Source: Jeotgalicoccus aerolatus | GTDB lineage: Bacteria > Bacillota > Bacilli > Staphylococcales > Salinicoccaceae | Assembly: GCF_014635205.1 (NCBI RefSeq) | Contig: NZ_BMCN01000003.1 | Coordinates: 124,001-188,000 of the forward strand | DNA: 64,000 bases | Direction of reading: 5' to 3' | In this document: one piece after another, positions 52,757 to 61,625 of the stretch | Layout of the letters: each line of letters begins with the position of its first letter | How positions within the stretch are numbered: position 1 is the stretch's first letter | The notes under the pieces: model-generated | Seen by the model: only the letters and a program-made list of their open reading frames with translations | Database searches by the model: none | Told to the model about the DNA's origin: nothing | Translations under genes and position numbers: made by a program

Positions 52757-52800
52757 AAATATCGCAGCAGACTGTTTGAAGTCCGCTGCGATATTTTTTT
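52755..52800. terminator. Bidirectional terminator
   Basis: AAAAATATCGCAGC pairs with GCTGCGATATTTTTTT around an AGACT...AGTCC inner part. It separates the phosphoesterase from the convergent racemase gene. Confidence 0.92.
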
Positions 52801-52805
52801 ACGTA

Positions 52806-53945
52806 TTAGTCGTGCATAATCATGTCTAATTTATCGTCTTCAGTGATCGTTTCAACTTTAACGAGGTATTGTTCCATCTTTTTGAAATCAATTTCTGCGC
52901 CGATTCCAGGTGCATCGCTAACTTTTACCACACCGTTTTCAGCAACGACTTCCGGAGTAATAATGTCTTCAAACCAGTATCTTGATGAAGAGGCTGTATC
53001 TCCTGGAAGCACGAAGTTGCTGAGTGTTGTAATGGCAACGTTATGCAGTCGTCCAACACCAGCTTCAAGCATGCCGCCACACCATAATGGAATGCCGTGT
53101 TTTTCAGCTAAGTCGTGGATTTTAATCGACTGGGTAATTCCGCCGACACGTCCGACCTTAACGTTGATAATTTTACAGCTGCCCATTTCAATAGCAGCGG
53201 CTGCAGATTCGTATGAATCAATACTTTCGTCGAGACATACAGGTGTTTTAATTTGTTTTTGCAGTTTAGCGTGGTCGATAATATCTCCTGCCATTAAAGG
53301 CTGTTCAATCATCATCAGGTTGTACTCATCCAGTGCTTTTAAAGTATCGATATCATCGAGTGTATATGCTGAGTTTGCATCGACCATTAAAGGAATATCC
53401 GGATAAACTTCACGGATTTTACCAACCATTTCTACGTCGCGTCCAGGCTTGATTTTAACTTTAATACGCTTATAGCCTTCTTCAACTTTCTCGCCGATAC
53501 GTTCTAACAGCAGCTCATCGGTATCTTCAAGACCGAGAGAGACACCCACGTCGACTTCTTTTTTCTTGCCGCCCATTGCTGCAGCTAAAGTAATGCCTTT
53601 TTTCTTAGCATATAAATCCCAGACAGCACCTTCGATGCAGGCTTTGGCCATATTGTTGCGTTTAAACGGTTTATAAATATCCCATACTTCGTCAGGGTGA
53701 GAAATTTCTTTGTTGATTACCAGCGGGCCGAAATATTTTTTTAAGGCGATTAAAGTAGCGTCCATGAATTCTTCTGAGTAGAGCGGATCTTCACCGGATA
53801 CGCATTCGCCAAAGCCGCTGACACCATCTTCGTCAATTGCTTCTACAATAGTGATAAAGCGCTTCTGCTGAGTACCGAAAGACGTTGTGAACGGTTTTTT
53901 CATCGTCATTAACAGCTGGTGCAGTTTAATTTCTTTAATTTTCAT
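52806..53945 (-). CDS. Enolase-superfamily N-acylamino acid racemase / o-succinylbenzoate synthase (NSAR/OSBS-like)
   Basis: This 379-residue enzyme has a capping domain followed by a TIM barrel. Catalytic and metal residues appear in the expected order: KRIKVKIKPG (acid/base Lys), LMVDANSAY (Asp), MMIEQPL (Glu), VCLDESIDS (Asp) and IINVKVGRVGG (second Lys). This pattern is that of the MenC-like NSAR/OSBS subgroup. No men genes are nearby. Instead it sits with a YfcC transporter (19 bp upstream) and a divergent M20D deacylase, which favours N-acylamino acid racemisation. The transporter and racemase share one minus-strand operon. Confidence 0.85.
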   Translation of the reverse strand: MKIKEIKLHQLLMTMKKPFTTSFGTQQKRFITIVEAIDEDGVSGFGECVSGEDPLYSEEFMDATLIALKKYFGPLVINKEISHPDEVWDIYKPFKRNNMAKACIEGAVWDLYAKKKGITLAAAMGGKKKEVDVGVSLGLEDTDELLLERIGEKVEEGYKRIKVKIKPGRDVEMVGKIREVYPDIPLMVDANSAYTLDDIDTLKALDEYNLMMIEQPLMAGDIIDHAKLQKQIKTPVCLDESIDSYESAAAAIEMGSCKIINVKVGRVGGITQSIKIHDLAEKHGIPLWCGGMLEAGVGRLHNVAITTLSNFVLPGDTASSSRYWFEDIITPEVVAENGVVKVSDAPGIGAEIDFKKMEQYLVKVETITEDDKLDMIMHD

Positions 53946-53964
53946 TTTATAGCCTCCGTTAGTT

Positions 53965-55383
53965 TTATACCGGTCCCCAATTCATTGCAACGAGAACGAT
54001 TAAATATATTATACCTAAAACATACCATATACCAACAAGCGGCAAGGCAAATTTTAGCCATTTTGTAAAAGGAATCCCTGCAATCGCCAGATTAGCCATC
54101 AATACACCGGACAGCGGTGTGATGATGTTTGTAAAACCGTCACCCATAGAATAGGCTTGAACAGCAATTTGTCTCGGGAAGTCCATTAAATCGGCAATCG
54201 GGGCCATAATCGGCATTACAATCGCAGCTTGTCCACTTCCTGAGGAAACTAAAATATTGAATAAACCATTTCCGATAAACATCAATATGGCGCCGACAGT
54301 GCTGGAAAATGGATCGATCAGTGAAGCCATACCGTTTACGACTGTATCTAAAATCATACCATCTTCAAGAACGACAACAATGGATCTGGCTATTCCGATG
54401 ATCAGAGCGCCGTATAAAACGGAACTCGCCCCTTTAATAAATTCCTGAATCGACTGGTTAATGCCGATTCGTGCGATGATTGTTGTGACGACCATAATCA
54501 TTATAAATACAGCTGACATTTCAGTGAGGCTCCAGCTTTCGCCGAAAGCACCGAAGACGCCGGCAACGTATATTGCAATCCCTGTAATCAGTGTCAGCAG
54601 AACAAGGACGTGAGTGAGCGTCATTTTTGTTTTTCCAAGTTCAGTGTCCGTACTGTCTTTCGGGAAAGGTGTCTTGCCGAGTATTCCGGCATTCTGATCT
54701 TTCTTGATTCGTCTTGAATACCAAATGACATAAGCCATCGTAACTGCCAGGGTAATGACGTACATTACTACACGTTCTGTCACACCGGAGAATAAAGGCA
54801 CTCCGGCAATCTGCTGAGCGAAACCTGTTGTTAAGGGATCGAGGACAGACATGGCAAAACCGGTATAGGCACCGATATATATAGTGGAAACCCCGATAAT
54901 AGCATCCATCTTCATCGATTTAGCGAGAATAATTCCTAAAGGAATAAATGCAATGACGGCATTGACGACAATGCCGAGCGTACCAAAAATAGAGAAGATA
55001 AGCATGATTAATACAATCAGCAGCCACTCTTTGTTTTTAGTGAAGGTGATGACTTTAGACATCATCGCATCCATCGCACCTGTTTTTTCTATAACACCAA
55101 AGACTCCGCCGATAATTAATACGAGAAATATTAAGTCAGACGTGCTGGTTAATCCTGTAACGATAGAGGAGAATATATCCATTATCCCTGCAGGCTGAGA
55201 TTCAATTACCTCATATGTACCTGGAACAATAGTATCCGGACCGCTGTCAGACGATTCGGTATCGAATTGCCCTGCGGGAATTAAATACGTCGCGATAGCT
55301 GCGAGAATTAAAAAGATAAACATTATGCCGTAAGCATCTGGAAATTGGAACTTTTTCTTTTTTTGATTCTGTTCGTTTTTCAT
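53965..55383 (-). CDS. YfcC-family membrane transporter, second copy
   Basis: This 472-residue protein has about 12 membrane segments. Its N-terminus (KKKKFQFPDAYGIMF, then ATYLIPAGQF and PAGIMDIF) parallels the protein at 7084-8478, so the two are paralogues. The late segments GSGQAAIVMPIMAPI and GDGFTNIITPLSGVLMA also match. The start at 55383 has GGAGGG 6 nt upstream. It lies directly upstream of the racemase gene and divergent from the M20D deacylase. The likely role is uptake of an acylated amino acid or peptide. Confidence 0.87.
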   Translation of the reverse strand: MKNEQNQKKKKFQFPDAYGIMFIFLILAAIATYLIPAGQFDTESSDSGPDTIVPGTYEVIESQPAGIMDIFSSIVTGLTSTSDLIFLVLIIGGVFGVIEKTGAMDAMMSKVITFTKNKEWLLIVLIMLIFSIFGTLGIVVNAVIAFIPLGIILAKSMKMDAIIGVSTIYIGAYTGFAMSVLDPLTTGFAQQIAGVPLFSGVTERVVMYVITLAVTMAYVIWYSRRIKKDQNAGILGKTPFPKDSTDTELGKTKMTLTHVLVLLTLITGIAIYVAGVFGAFGESWSLTEMSAVFIMIMVVTTIIARIGINQSIQEFIKGASSVLYGALIIGIARSIVVVLEDGMILDTVVNGMASLIDPFSSTVGAILMFIGNGLFNILVSSGSGQAAIVMPIMAPIADLMDFPRQIAVQAYSMGDGFTNIITPLSGVLMANLAIAGIPFTKWLKFALPLVGIWYVLGIIYLIVLVAMNWGPV

Positions 55384-55473
55384 GTATTCCCTCCAAATTA
55401 TCAAATATTCATACTATTCAAAGTATGATATATTAGATTAAACTATAATTAAACGTTTTGAAAGAGGGATTTC

Positions 55474-56586
55474 ATGAGTAATAGTAAAATTACTGAAATA
55501 TTTAATCACGTGCACGATAATGCTGAACTCAGCAATGAGGAATATAAAACGACGGAATACATATATAATTTTTTAAAGAGTGCAGGATTTGAGCCTGTTA
55601 AATTTAAAAATATTACCGGTTTATATTGCGATGTCGGCAACTGGAGCGGTGACTATCCTTTAATCGGCATGCGTGCGGATATCGATGCCTTATACCAGGA
55701 AGTTGACGGGAAACTGCAGGCCAATCATTCATGCGGCCACGATTCTCATATATCGATGGTCATCGGTGCAATGCTGAAGATAAAAGATCACAAGGCTTTA
55801 GTCACTCGCGGGGTGCGTTTTATTTTCCAGCCGGCTGAAGAAGTAGGCACAGGTGCACTGGACGTCTTAAAAGAAGGTGTCATTGAACCCCTGGATTATA
55901 TGTTCGGCATTCATGTCAGACCGATTGAAGAAGCGGCGGACGGTTATTTATCGCCGAGTATTGAACATGGTTCTGCCGGATCATTTGAATTTAAAATTGT
56001 AGGTAACGATGCGCACGGCGCGCGTCCGCATTTAAATGACAACGCCATTGAAGTCGGTGCGGATATTGTTAATATGCTGTCAAAAATTCATATTAATCCA
56101 ATGGTGCCTTCAAGTGCCAAAATGACAAAATTCATGGCGGGCTCTAAATCATTGAACATTATTCCAGGTTCGGCAGAATGCGGAATAGATGTGCGTGCAC
56201 AGACTAATGAAGCGATGACGGAACTGAAAGCAGGCGTTCGTAATATTTTAAGCAGCATCGAAGAACTTTACGATGTAAAAATCGAAGACTTAAAAGAGTC
56301 GAGTATCGTTGCGAGTGAGAGCAATGAAGAAGCGATTGAAGTATTCCGTTCGGCCATTCTTGATACAGTCGGAGAAGACTACCTGCTTGATCCAATCGTG
56401 ACCAGCGGTGGAGATGATTTCCATAACTACACGGTTCAGTATCCAGAACTGAAAGGTGCTATGATCGGGCTGGGCTGTGATTTAACACCTGGACTGCACC
56501 ATCCGGATATGACGTTTAACCGCGAACGCATGTTTACAGGAGCTGAAGTATTATACCAGACGATATTGAATGTACCAGCTGAGTAA
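55474..56586 (+). CDS. M20D-family amidohydrolase/deacylase
   Basis: The 370-residue enzyme shows GMRADIDALYQEVDG, NHSCGHDSHISMVIG (metal Cys and His), IFQPAEEVGTGAL with the catalytic Glu, GNDAHGARPHLNDN in the dimer domain and PGLHHPDMTFNRE at the end. It is likely to hydrolyse N-acyl amino acids. It is divergent from the YfcC-racemase operon with only 90 bp between starts, so the three genes probably share control. AGAGGGA precedes the ATG. Confidence 0.88.
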   Translation: MSNSKITEIFNHVHDNAELSNEEYKTTEYIYNFLKSAGFEPVKFKNITGLYCDVGNWSGDYPLIGMRADIDALYQEVDGKLQANHSCGHDSHISMVIGAMLKIKDHKALVTRGVRFIFQPAEEVGTGALDVLKEGVIEPLDYMFGIHVRPIEEAADGYLSPSIEHGSAGSFEFKIVGNDAHGARPHLNDNAIEVGADIVNMLSKIHINPMVPSSAKMTKFMAGSKSLNIIPGSAECGIDVRAQTNEAMTELKAGVRNILSSIEELYDVKIEDLKESSIVASESNEEAIEVFRSAILDTVGEDYLLDPIVTSGGDDFHNYTVQYPELKGAMIGLGCDLTPGLHHPDMTFNRERMFTGAEVLYQTILNVPAE

Positions 56587-56589
56587 AAT

Positions 56590-56615
56590 GTTTAGTCTTA
56601 TCATTTAAGTGGAAA
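56590..56615 (+). promoter_or_regulatory. Putative sigma-B promoter of the SDR gene
   Basis: GTTTAG and TGGAAA are separated by 14 bp, matching GTTTWW-N12-15-GGGWAW except one base in each box. It lies 49 nt before the SDR start. The downstream protein resembles a sigma-B-dependent general stress protein. Confidence 0.35.
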
Positions 56616-56663
56616 TTATAAGGTGTATTGGCTATTAAAGTTCTTGAAGGAGGATTTTTTAAT

Positions 56664-57548
56664 ATGACATCACTCAATGATCCACGAGACAAATTTTATA
56701 CAGGACAATTCGATAAACAGAAGCAGCCATATCCAGGCGTTCAAAAAGAGATGACGCAAACACCCGATTGCGGGGAAGAAACTTATAAGGGCACCGGCCG
56801 TTTATCAGGCAGAAAAGCACTGGTTACAGGCGGAGACTCAGGGATCGGCCGCGGTGCAGCGATTGCATATGCTAAAGAAGGCGCGGACGTTGCGATTAAC
56901 TATATGAAAGATGAACAAGCCGATGCTGAAGAGGTGAAGAAAGTCATCGAAGAAGCAGGGCAAAAAGCGCATTTATTCCCTGGTGATTTACGTGATGAAA
57001 CGTTTGCGAGACAGCTGATTCATGATGCTGCAGAAGCACTCGGCGGGCTGGATACGCTTGTATTAAATGCATCTATGCAGCAAGCGGTGGAGAATTTCTC
57101 TGACTACACAAGTAAACATCTCGAAGACACATATAAAATAAATGTAGTCACACCAGTTATGCAGATGCAGGAAGCTGAAAAAATAATGCCTGCAGGGTCA
57201 AGCATTATTATCACGACTTCTATTCAGTCATTCGCGCCGTCAGCTCATATCGCAGATTATGCAATGACTAAGGCAGCTCAGACGAACTTAATTAAATCCC
57301 AAGCTAAACACTTTATGGAAAAAGGGATTCGTTTAAACGGTGTTGCACCAGGCCCAATATGGACACCGCTCCAAATATCAGGCGGGCAGCTGCAGGATTA
57401 CATGCCCGAATTCGGACATGACTCATATGTCGGGCGTGCTGGACAGCCGGTCGAGCTCGCCGGAACCTATGTGCATTTAGCCAGTGAGGAATCGAGCTAT
57501 ACATCGGGGCAGGTGTACGGTGTGACAGGCGGTGAGCCAATTAACTAA
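56664..57548 (+). CDS. Short-chain dehydrogenase of the general stress protein 39 type
   Basis: The 294-residue protein has an N-terminal extension (about 45 residues, with QPYPGVQKEMTQTPDCGE) typical of the GSP39/YhxC branch. The Rossmann fold follows: ALVTGGDSGIGRGAAIAYA, LVLNASMQQ, catalytic Ser in TTSIQSF and YAMTKAA (Tyr-x-x-x-Lys). It is a predicted NAD(P)-dependent oxidoreductase induced by stress in Bacillus. The ATG at 56664 has AAGGAGG 9 nt upstream; the longer frame from 56628 lacks one. It ends at a terminator before the 41-bp minisatellite. Confidence 0.88.
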   Translation: MTSLNDPRDKFYTGQFDKQKQPYPGVQKEMTQTPDCGEETYKGTGRLSGRKALVTGGDSGIGRGAAIAYAKEGADVAINYMKDEQADAEEVKKVIEEAGQKAHLFPGDLRDETFARQLIHDAAEALGGLDTLVLNASMQQAVENFSDYTSKHLEDTYKINVVTPVMQMQEAEKIMPAGSSIIITTSIQSFAPSAHIADYAMTKAAQTNLIKSQAKHFMEKGIRLNGVAPGPIWTPLQISGGQLQDYMPEFGHDSYVGRAGQPVELAGTYVHLASEESSYTSGQVYGVTGGEPIN

Positions 57549-57557
57549 ATGATGATG

Positions 57558-57592
57558 AAAGCCAAAATTCGAAAGGAGTTTTGGCTTTTTTT
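57558..57592 (+). terminator. Terminator of the SDR gene
   Basis: AAAGCCAAAATTC pairs with GAGTTTTGGCTTTTTTT, giving a strong stem with T tract just before the tandem array. Confidence 0.9.
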
Positions 57593-57595
57593 GAG

Positions 57596-57919
57596 TTTGG
57601 GTGACGTGGTGAAAATGACGACGTCGTCCGGAGGGGTTTGGATGACGTGATGAAAATGACGACGTCGTCCGGAGGGGTTTGGATGACGTGGTGAAAATGG
57701 CGACGTCGTCCGGAGGGGTTTGGATGACGTGGTGAAAATAGCGACGTCGTCCGGAGCGGTTTGGGTGACGTGGTGAAAATGACGACGTCGTCCGGAGGGG
57801 TTTGGATGACGTGGTGAAAATGACGACGTCGTCCGGAGGGGTTTGGATGACGTGGTGAAAATGGCGACGTCGTCCGGAGGGGCTTGGGTGACGTGGTGAA
57901 AATGACGACATCGTCCGGA
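57596..57919. repeat. 41-bp tandem repeat with GACGACGTCGTC core, eight copies
   Basis: The word GACGTCGTCCGG begins at 57620, 57661, 57702, 57743, 57784, 57825 and 57866; the last copy (57907) has GACATC. Spacing is exactly 41 bp. Each unit reads roughly TTTGGATGACGTGGTGAAAA, then TGACGACGTCGTCCGGAGGGG. The core is a 12-bp palindrome in most copies. The array fills the gap between the convergent SDR and membrane protein genes. No gene is seen; open frames here come from the repeat itself. Confidence 0.94.
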
Positions 57920-57943
57920 CGTTCTTTATCTTCATAAAAGCAC

Positions 57944-57983
57944 AAAAAAACGACTGAGCGCATCTTTAGCGTCCAGGCGTTAT
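57944..57983 (-). terminator. Weak terminator candidate of the minus-strand membrane protein
   Basis: On the minus strand CGCCTGGACG pairs imperfectly (about 7 of 10) with CGCTCAGTCG and is followed by seven T. Confidence 0.4.
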
Positions 57984-57994
57984 GTGTTTCTAAT

Positions 57995-58573
57995 TTAGAT
58001 ATCTCTGTTTAAATTCGGATCGTTCGGATGTGAGTCTGAGCTGCTGTTGTTGTGAAACGTGTTTGTCGACTCTTCCTGATAAAAAGCGTCACTGCCGTGT
58101 TCGTTTCTCAATTTACGGCTGCATAAGAAGAGGATAACAATGGCTGCAATTCCTGCGGTAACTACGTTCAAGAGTGCGAGCAGCACACCGATGACGGGCT
58201 GTTTGACGTAAGCGGTAAAAATCCCGATGAAAGCGACGGATTCCATGAGCAGATAAGTGATGACCAAATCGCCGATCGACAGCCCCATTAAATAGAGCAC
58301 GAGTCCGATAATCGCAAAAGCTAATCCAAGGTGTTTTGGATCAAATGAATTTTTCTTTAAGATATTGCCGTCATATGCTTGCCCGCCGATATAAAACGTT
58401 CCAAATGGTATGAAACTCAGCCATGGTAAGTGATAGTCTTTAATCTCTGAGACTCTGAATAAAAAGTAACCCTGCAGCAGCCATTTCAGTAATCCAATTA
58501 TAAAAATAATGAACAGGATAAAAATCCCGAGTGCCGCAGCTCCGAAGAATAATGCAATAAATTCCCAGCCCAT
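57995..58573 (-). CDS. Polytopic membrane protein, function unknown
   Basis: The 192-residue protein has about five hydrophobic segments, then a polar tail from about residue 155 rich in Ser, Asn, His and Asp. The segment LPWLSFIPFGTFYIGGQAYD recalls small DUF5684-like membrane proteins, but I would not name a family. No signal peptide is apparent; the N-terminal segment is a membrane anchor. It lies downstream of nothing on its strand apart from a separate small gene 97 bp away, with a terminator between. Confidence 0.65.
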   Translation of the reverse strand: MGWEFIALFFGAAALGIFILFIIFIIGLLKWLLQGYFLFRVSEIKDYHLPWLSFIPFGTFYIGGQAYDGNILKKNSFDPKHLGLAFAIIGLVLYLMGLSIGDLVITYLLMESVAFIGIFTAYVKQPVIGVLLALLNVVTAGIAAIVILFLCSRKLRNEHGSDAFYQEESTNTFHNNSSSDSHPNDPNLNRDI

Positions 58574-58636
58574 ATATTCACATCCTTTATTAGTTATTTA
58601 TTATTATACCATTATCCTGAATGAGACAAAATAAAT

Positions 58637-58660
58637 AGGGACTGGATGATCCAGTCCCTA
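58637..58660. terminator. Terminator of the 81-residue membrane protein
   Basis: AGGGACTGGATGATCCAGTC completes a near-perfect stem with CCT. On the minus strand ATTTATTTTG follows, a weak T tract. Confidence 0.75.
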
Positions 58661-58670
58661 AATCAATTCA

Positions 58671-58916
58671 TTATCTCCGCGATTGGTATAGTCTCCGATT
58701 AACCCGTTCGGCATGGCGGTATGCGTTAATTACACCGTATAACCATACGATTGGGAAGGTGATGAAACCAATCAGCAGATACATGAGTAAACCATTGATG
58801 ACTTGTATGATAATGAGCAGAATACCTTTAAAAATCTGCCCGTTATAAATTTGTCCGAGTCCGGTAATGAAGAAGCTGAGTACAGCTGCAATTCCGGAAT
58901 TTTTTGCTCCTGGCAT
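58671..58916 (-). CDS. Small TM2/DUF5683-like membrane protein
   Basis: The 81-residue protein has two or three hydrophobic helices. It begins with GIAAVLSFFITGLGQIYNGQ, the pattern of TM2-type proteins (Gly-Leu-Gly-Gln-Ile-Tyr turn). It ends in a basic tail (AYRHAERVNRRLYQSRR). Function is unknown. It lies 69 bp downstream of the MMPL gene on the same strand and may be co-transcribed with it. Confidence 0.72.
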   Translation of the reverse strand: MPGAKNSGIAAVLSFFITGLGQIYNGQIFKGILLIIIQVINGLLMYLLIGFITFPIVWLYGVINAYRHAERVNRRLYQSRR

Positions 58917-58985
58917 AAGTGAGCCCCGCTTTCTGTATAAATTCGTTTTTTATTTATACCCGGTTTTTCTTAAGTTTAAACCGGA

Positions 58986-61625
58986 TTATTTATCTTCGAA
59001 ACGGTCCTCGCGTGCTTTGCCGCCAGGCATTCTGAGCGGCCACCAGTTACCGCGTTTCAGCGTAACAATTAATGCGGGTACTAAGAGCGGCAGTACGATA
59101 AACGCATAGAACAGCAGTGCAAAAATAATGATGCTGGTCACTTGAACCAGTATGGCAATTCCTGAAGGATACAGGGCTGCAAATGTACCGGTTAAAATAA
59201 TGACTGCGGTAATGACGACAGTACCCATGCGGCGGATTGACGTTTCAATCGCATCGCGGATTGTACGGTATCTCACTTCTTCTTTGAAACGGTCGATAAT
59301 GAAAATGGAGTAGTCAATACCGAGTGCGACAAAGATAATTAAACTGAAGAATGGTACTGCCCAGTTTAATTGATCGATTCCAAACATCGACAGAATCCAT
59401 TGAGAGATTGTCATCGATGCAAAGTAAGTCATGAAGATGGAACCAATCATCACTACAGGAAGGACTAGAGATCTGAACAAGACAGTGAGAATAACGAATA
59501 GTGTCACGATAAACATAATCACTACATTCGTATAATCATCGCTGGTTAATGTGTCTAAGTCTCTGTTCATGCTGGTTACACCTGAGAAGTAAGCGTCAGT
59601 ATCCTGACGGTCGAGACGTGACAGTTCGTTGTTTACACTTTCTTCTATCTCGTCCAGTACTTCGATTGCTTCATTGCTGTACGGATCAACGTCGAGCACA
59701 ACGTTCATCTTCACAGCTTGTCCATCAGCAAATGAATACTGCTCAATTGCCGATTCAAATTCACTGTTTTCAAGTACTTCAGAAGGAACGTTGATACCCG
59801 TCTCATCGACAGCTTCATTGTCTTCGATAGAAGTCATTAAGTCACTGACACCCGTCAGTCCTTCGTTGATTTCATCGATACCAGAAGACATTTCACTCAG
59901 TCCGGCAGCGAGCTCTTCCATTTGAGCTGAGGCTTCTTCAGTCATCGTCTGCATTTGTGAATTCGCTTGTGAAACGCCTGAAGACAGCTGGTCAGCACCT
60001 GCTGATAATTGCTGCAGCTGCTCAGCTGCACCGGCAGTGTCACCGGTCGCAGTCAGATATTGACTGACACCGTCGATACCATCAGAGATATCATTAACCC
60101 CTGTTTCGATTTCGCTTAAATCGCCTGAAGCTGTGTCAGAATTGCTCAGCTGTTCGTTTATATCCGATAAGCTTGTAGACATTTCAGTCAGACCATCCTG
60201 AATTTCAGTTAAGCCTGAATTAGCTTCACCGAGCTGATAAGAGACAGTGAGTTCATCCATTTTGTCACCGAGAGGACGTGTCAGAGTCTGAACTTCTTTA
60301 ACGCCTTCAACTTTTGATGCTGCTTCTGCAACTGAGTCGAGGCGGGATAGGCCGTCTTCTGTAACTAGGTCTTCACCGTTATTGAAAATCACTTCAACCG
60401 GGAATGTTGAACCTGCATCAAAGCTGTCGCCGATAACGTTAACAGCGTGTACTGCTGAGTATGAATCATCAAGTTCAGCCAATGAATCGTAGTGTACACT
60501 GTCATCGTGGAAGTAAATGAGTACTGCAAGAACTGCCAGCACTGAGAAAATCACACGTGTAGGATATTTCAGCGATAACATGCCAAGCGGTGTCCATATT
60601 TTACTTTCACCGGATCCTGATGTTTGTTTGCTCGGCCAGAAAATATATTTACCGAGTACGGCCATCAGTGTTGGAAGCACTGTAAATAGCGACAGTAAGA
60701 GCGCGAGAATACCAATTGCTACACCGACAGCTGAACGGTAAATTTCGAAGTTTGCAAAAAACAGCACTCCGAATAGGATGGCTCCGGAAATACCGCTAAT
60801 AAATACTGTCTTACCAGCTGTTTTAAATGTATTGATGACAGCCTGGTGTTTATCGTGATGTTCAAGTTCCTCTTTAAAACGGTTGAGGAGCAAAATGACA
60901 TAGTCGGTACCGATACCGAACAGTATTACGATAAGGAAACTTTGTGTTTGAGGTGAGATCGGGAAGCCGAACCATTCTACAAACCAGCCGACAAAAGATT
61001 GGCCAAGAAGGTAGGCGATACCGACGGCAATCAGCGGTATAAATGGTGTAACAACTGAACGGAACATTACGAGTAGAACGATAACAATAATTGCGATCGT
61101 AAATACTTCAGTTGTGCGAACACCGTTCATTGCATCTTCTTCCAATGTTTTCTGGATCATTTCATTAGAAGTGACCGAGATGTCACCAGCTGTATTATTT
61201 AAGCTTTCGACTTCTTCTGAGTTAGCTAATATTTCTTGAAGATCACCAACATACTCCATTGGAATCATTATGACGCCAGTATCAGTGTTGATAAAACTCT
61301 CCTGCATTTCATCGTCAAAGGTAAACGGGTTTATGACATTGTCTGCATAATCGAGACCTTCAAGTTCTGATATATATGTTTCAATGTCTTCTTGATGTTC
61401 TGCCGGATTTTCATCAAATTCCAGCACAATCGACATCATTTCTACGTCCTGGTCATGACTTTCTAAAAATTGTGCCGCTGCTTCACTCGGCATATTATCC
61501 GGCAGCTGCACATCGCCTTTTTCAGCGGCGAGCTGTGTTAAATTTGGTGAAACGATAAATGAAACTACAGCAGCAATCAGCATCAAGGCTGTAATCGGCC
61601 ATTTAAATTTAAGCACGTGCTTCAT
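58986..61625 (-). CDS. MMPL/RND-family membrane transporter
   Basis: The 879-residue protein has the two-fold RND layout: 1+5 helices, a large outer domain, then 1+5 helices. Visible words are FGIGTDYVILLLNRFKEEL in the first half and VALGIDYSIFIIDRFKEEV in the second, the Asp-Tyr proton-relay motifs of the MMPL family. The second outer domain (about 460-640) is a long Ser/Gly/Gln-rich helical stretch with repeating heptads, as in YhgE- and YdgH-type proteins. Substrates are typically lipids or drugs. The start overlaps marR by 17 bp, so the pair is coupled and probably autoregulated. Confidence 0.88.
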   Translation of the reverse strand: MKHVLKFKWPITALMLIAAVVSFIVSPNLTQLAAEKGDVQLPDNMPSEAAAQFLESHDQDVEMMSIVLEFDENPAEHQEDIETYISELEGLDYADNVINPFTFDDEMQESFINTDTGVIMIPMEYVGDLQEILANSEEVESLNNTAGDISVTSNEMIQKTLEEDAMNGVRTTEVFTIAIIVIVLLVMFRSVVTPFIPLIAVGIAYLLGQSFVGWFVEWFGFPISPQTQSFLIVILFGIGTDYVILLLNRFKEELEHHDKHQAVINTFKTAGKTVFISGISGAILFGVLFFANFEIYRSAVGVAIGILALLLSLFTVLPTLMAVLGKYIFWPSKQTSGSGESKIWTPLGMLSLKYPTRVIFSVLAVLAVLIYFHDDSVHYDSLAELDDSYSAVHAVNVIGDSFDAGSTFPVEVIFNNGEDLVTEDGLSRLDSVAEAASKVEGVKEVQTLTRPLGDKMDELTVSYQLGEANSGLTEIQDGLTEMSTSLSDINEQLSNSDTASGDLSEIETGVNDISDGIDGVSQYLTATGDTAGAAEQLQQLSAGADQLSSGVSQANSQMQTMTEEASAQMEELAAGLSEMSSGIDEINEGLTGVSDLMTSIEDNEAVDETGINVPSEVLENSEFESAIEQYSFADGQAVKMNVVLDVDPYSNEAIEVLDEIEESVNNELSRLDRQDTDAYFSGVTSMNRDLDTLTSDDYTNVVIMFIVTLFVILTVLFRSLVLPVVMIGSIFMTYFASMTISQWILSMFGIDQLNWAVPFFSLIIFVALGIDYSIFIIDRFKEEVRYRTIRDAIETSIRRMGTVVITAVIILTGTFAALYPSGIAILVQVTSIIIFALLFYAFIVLPLLVPALIVTLKRGNWWPLRMPGGKAREDRFEDK

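Noticed and set aside
57596..57919. CRISPR array
   Set aside because: Same reason: full-length 41-bp tandem repetition without unique spacers or cas genes.
57477..57963. Overlapping open frames of 140-152 codons across the 41-bp repeats
   Set aside because: The repeats keep frames open by lack of stop codons. The proteins are Arg/Pro/His-rich repeats with no ribosome site and overlap the SDR gene.
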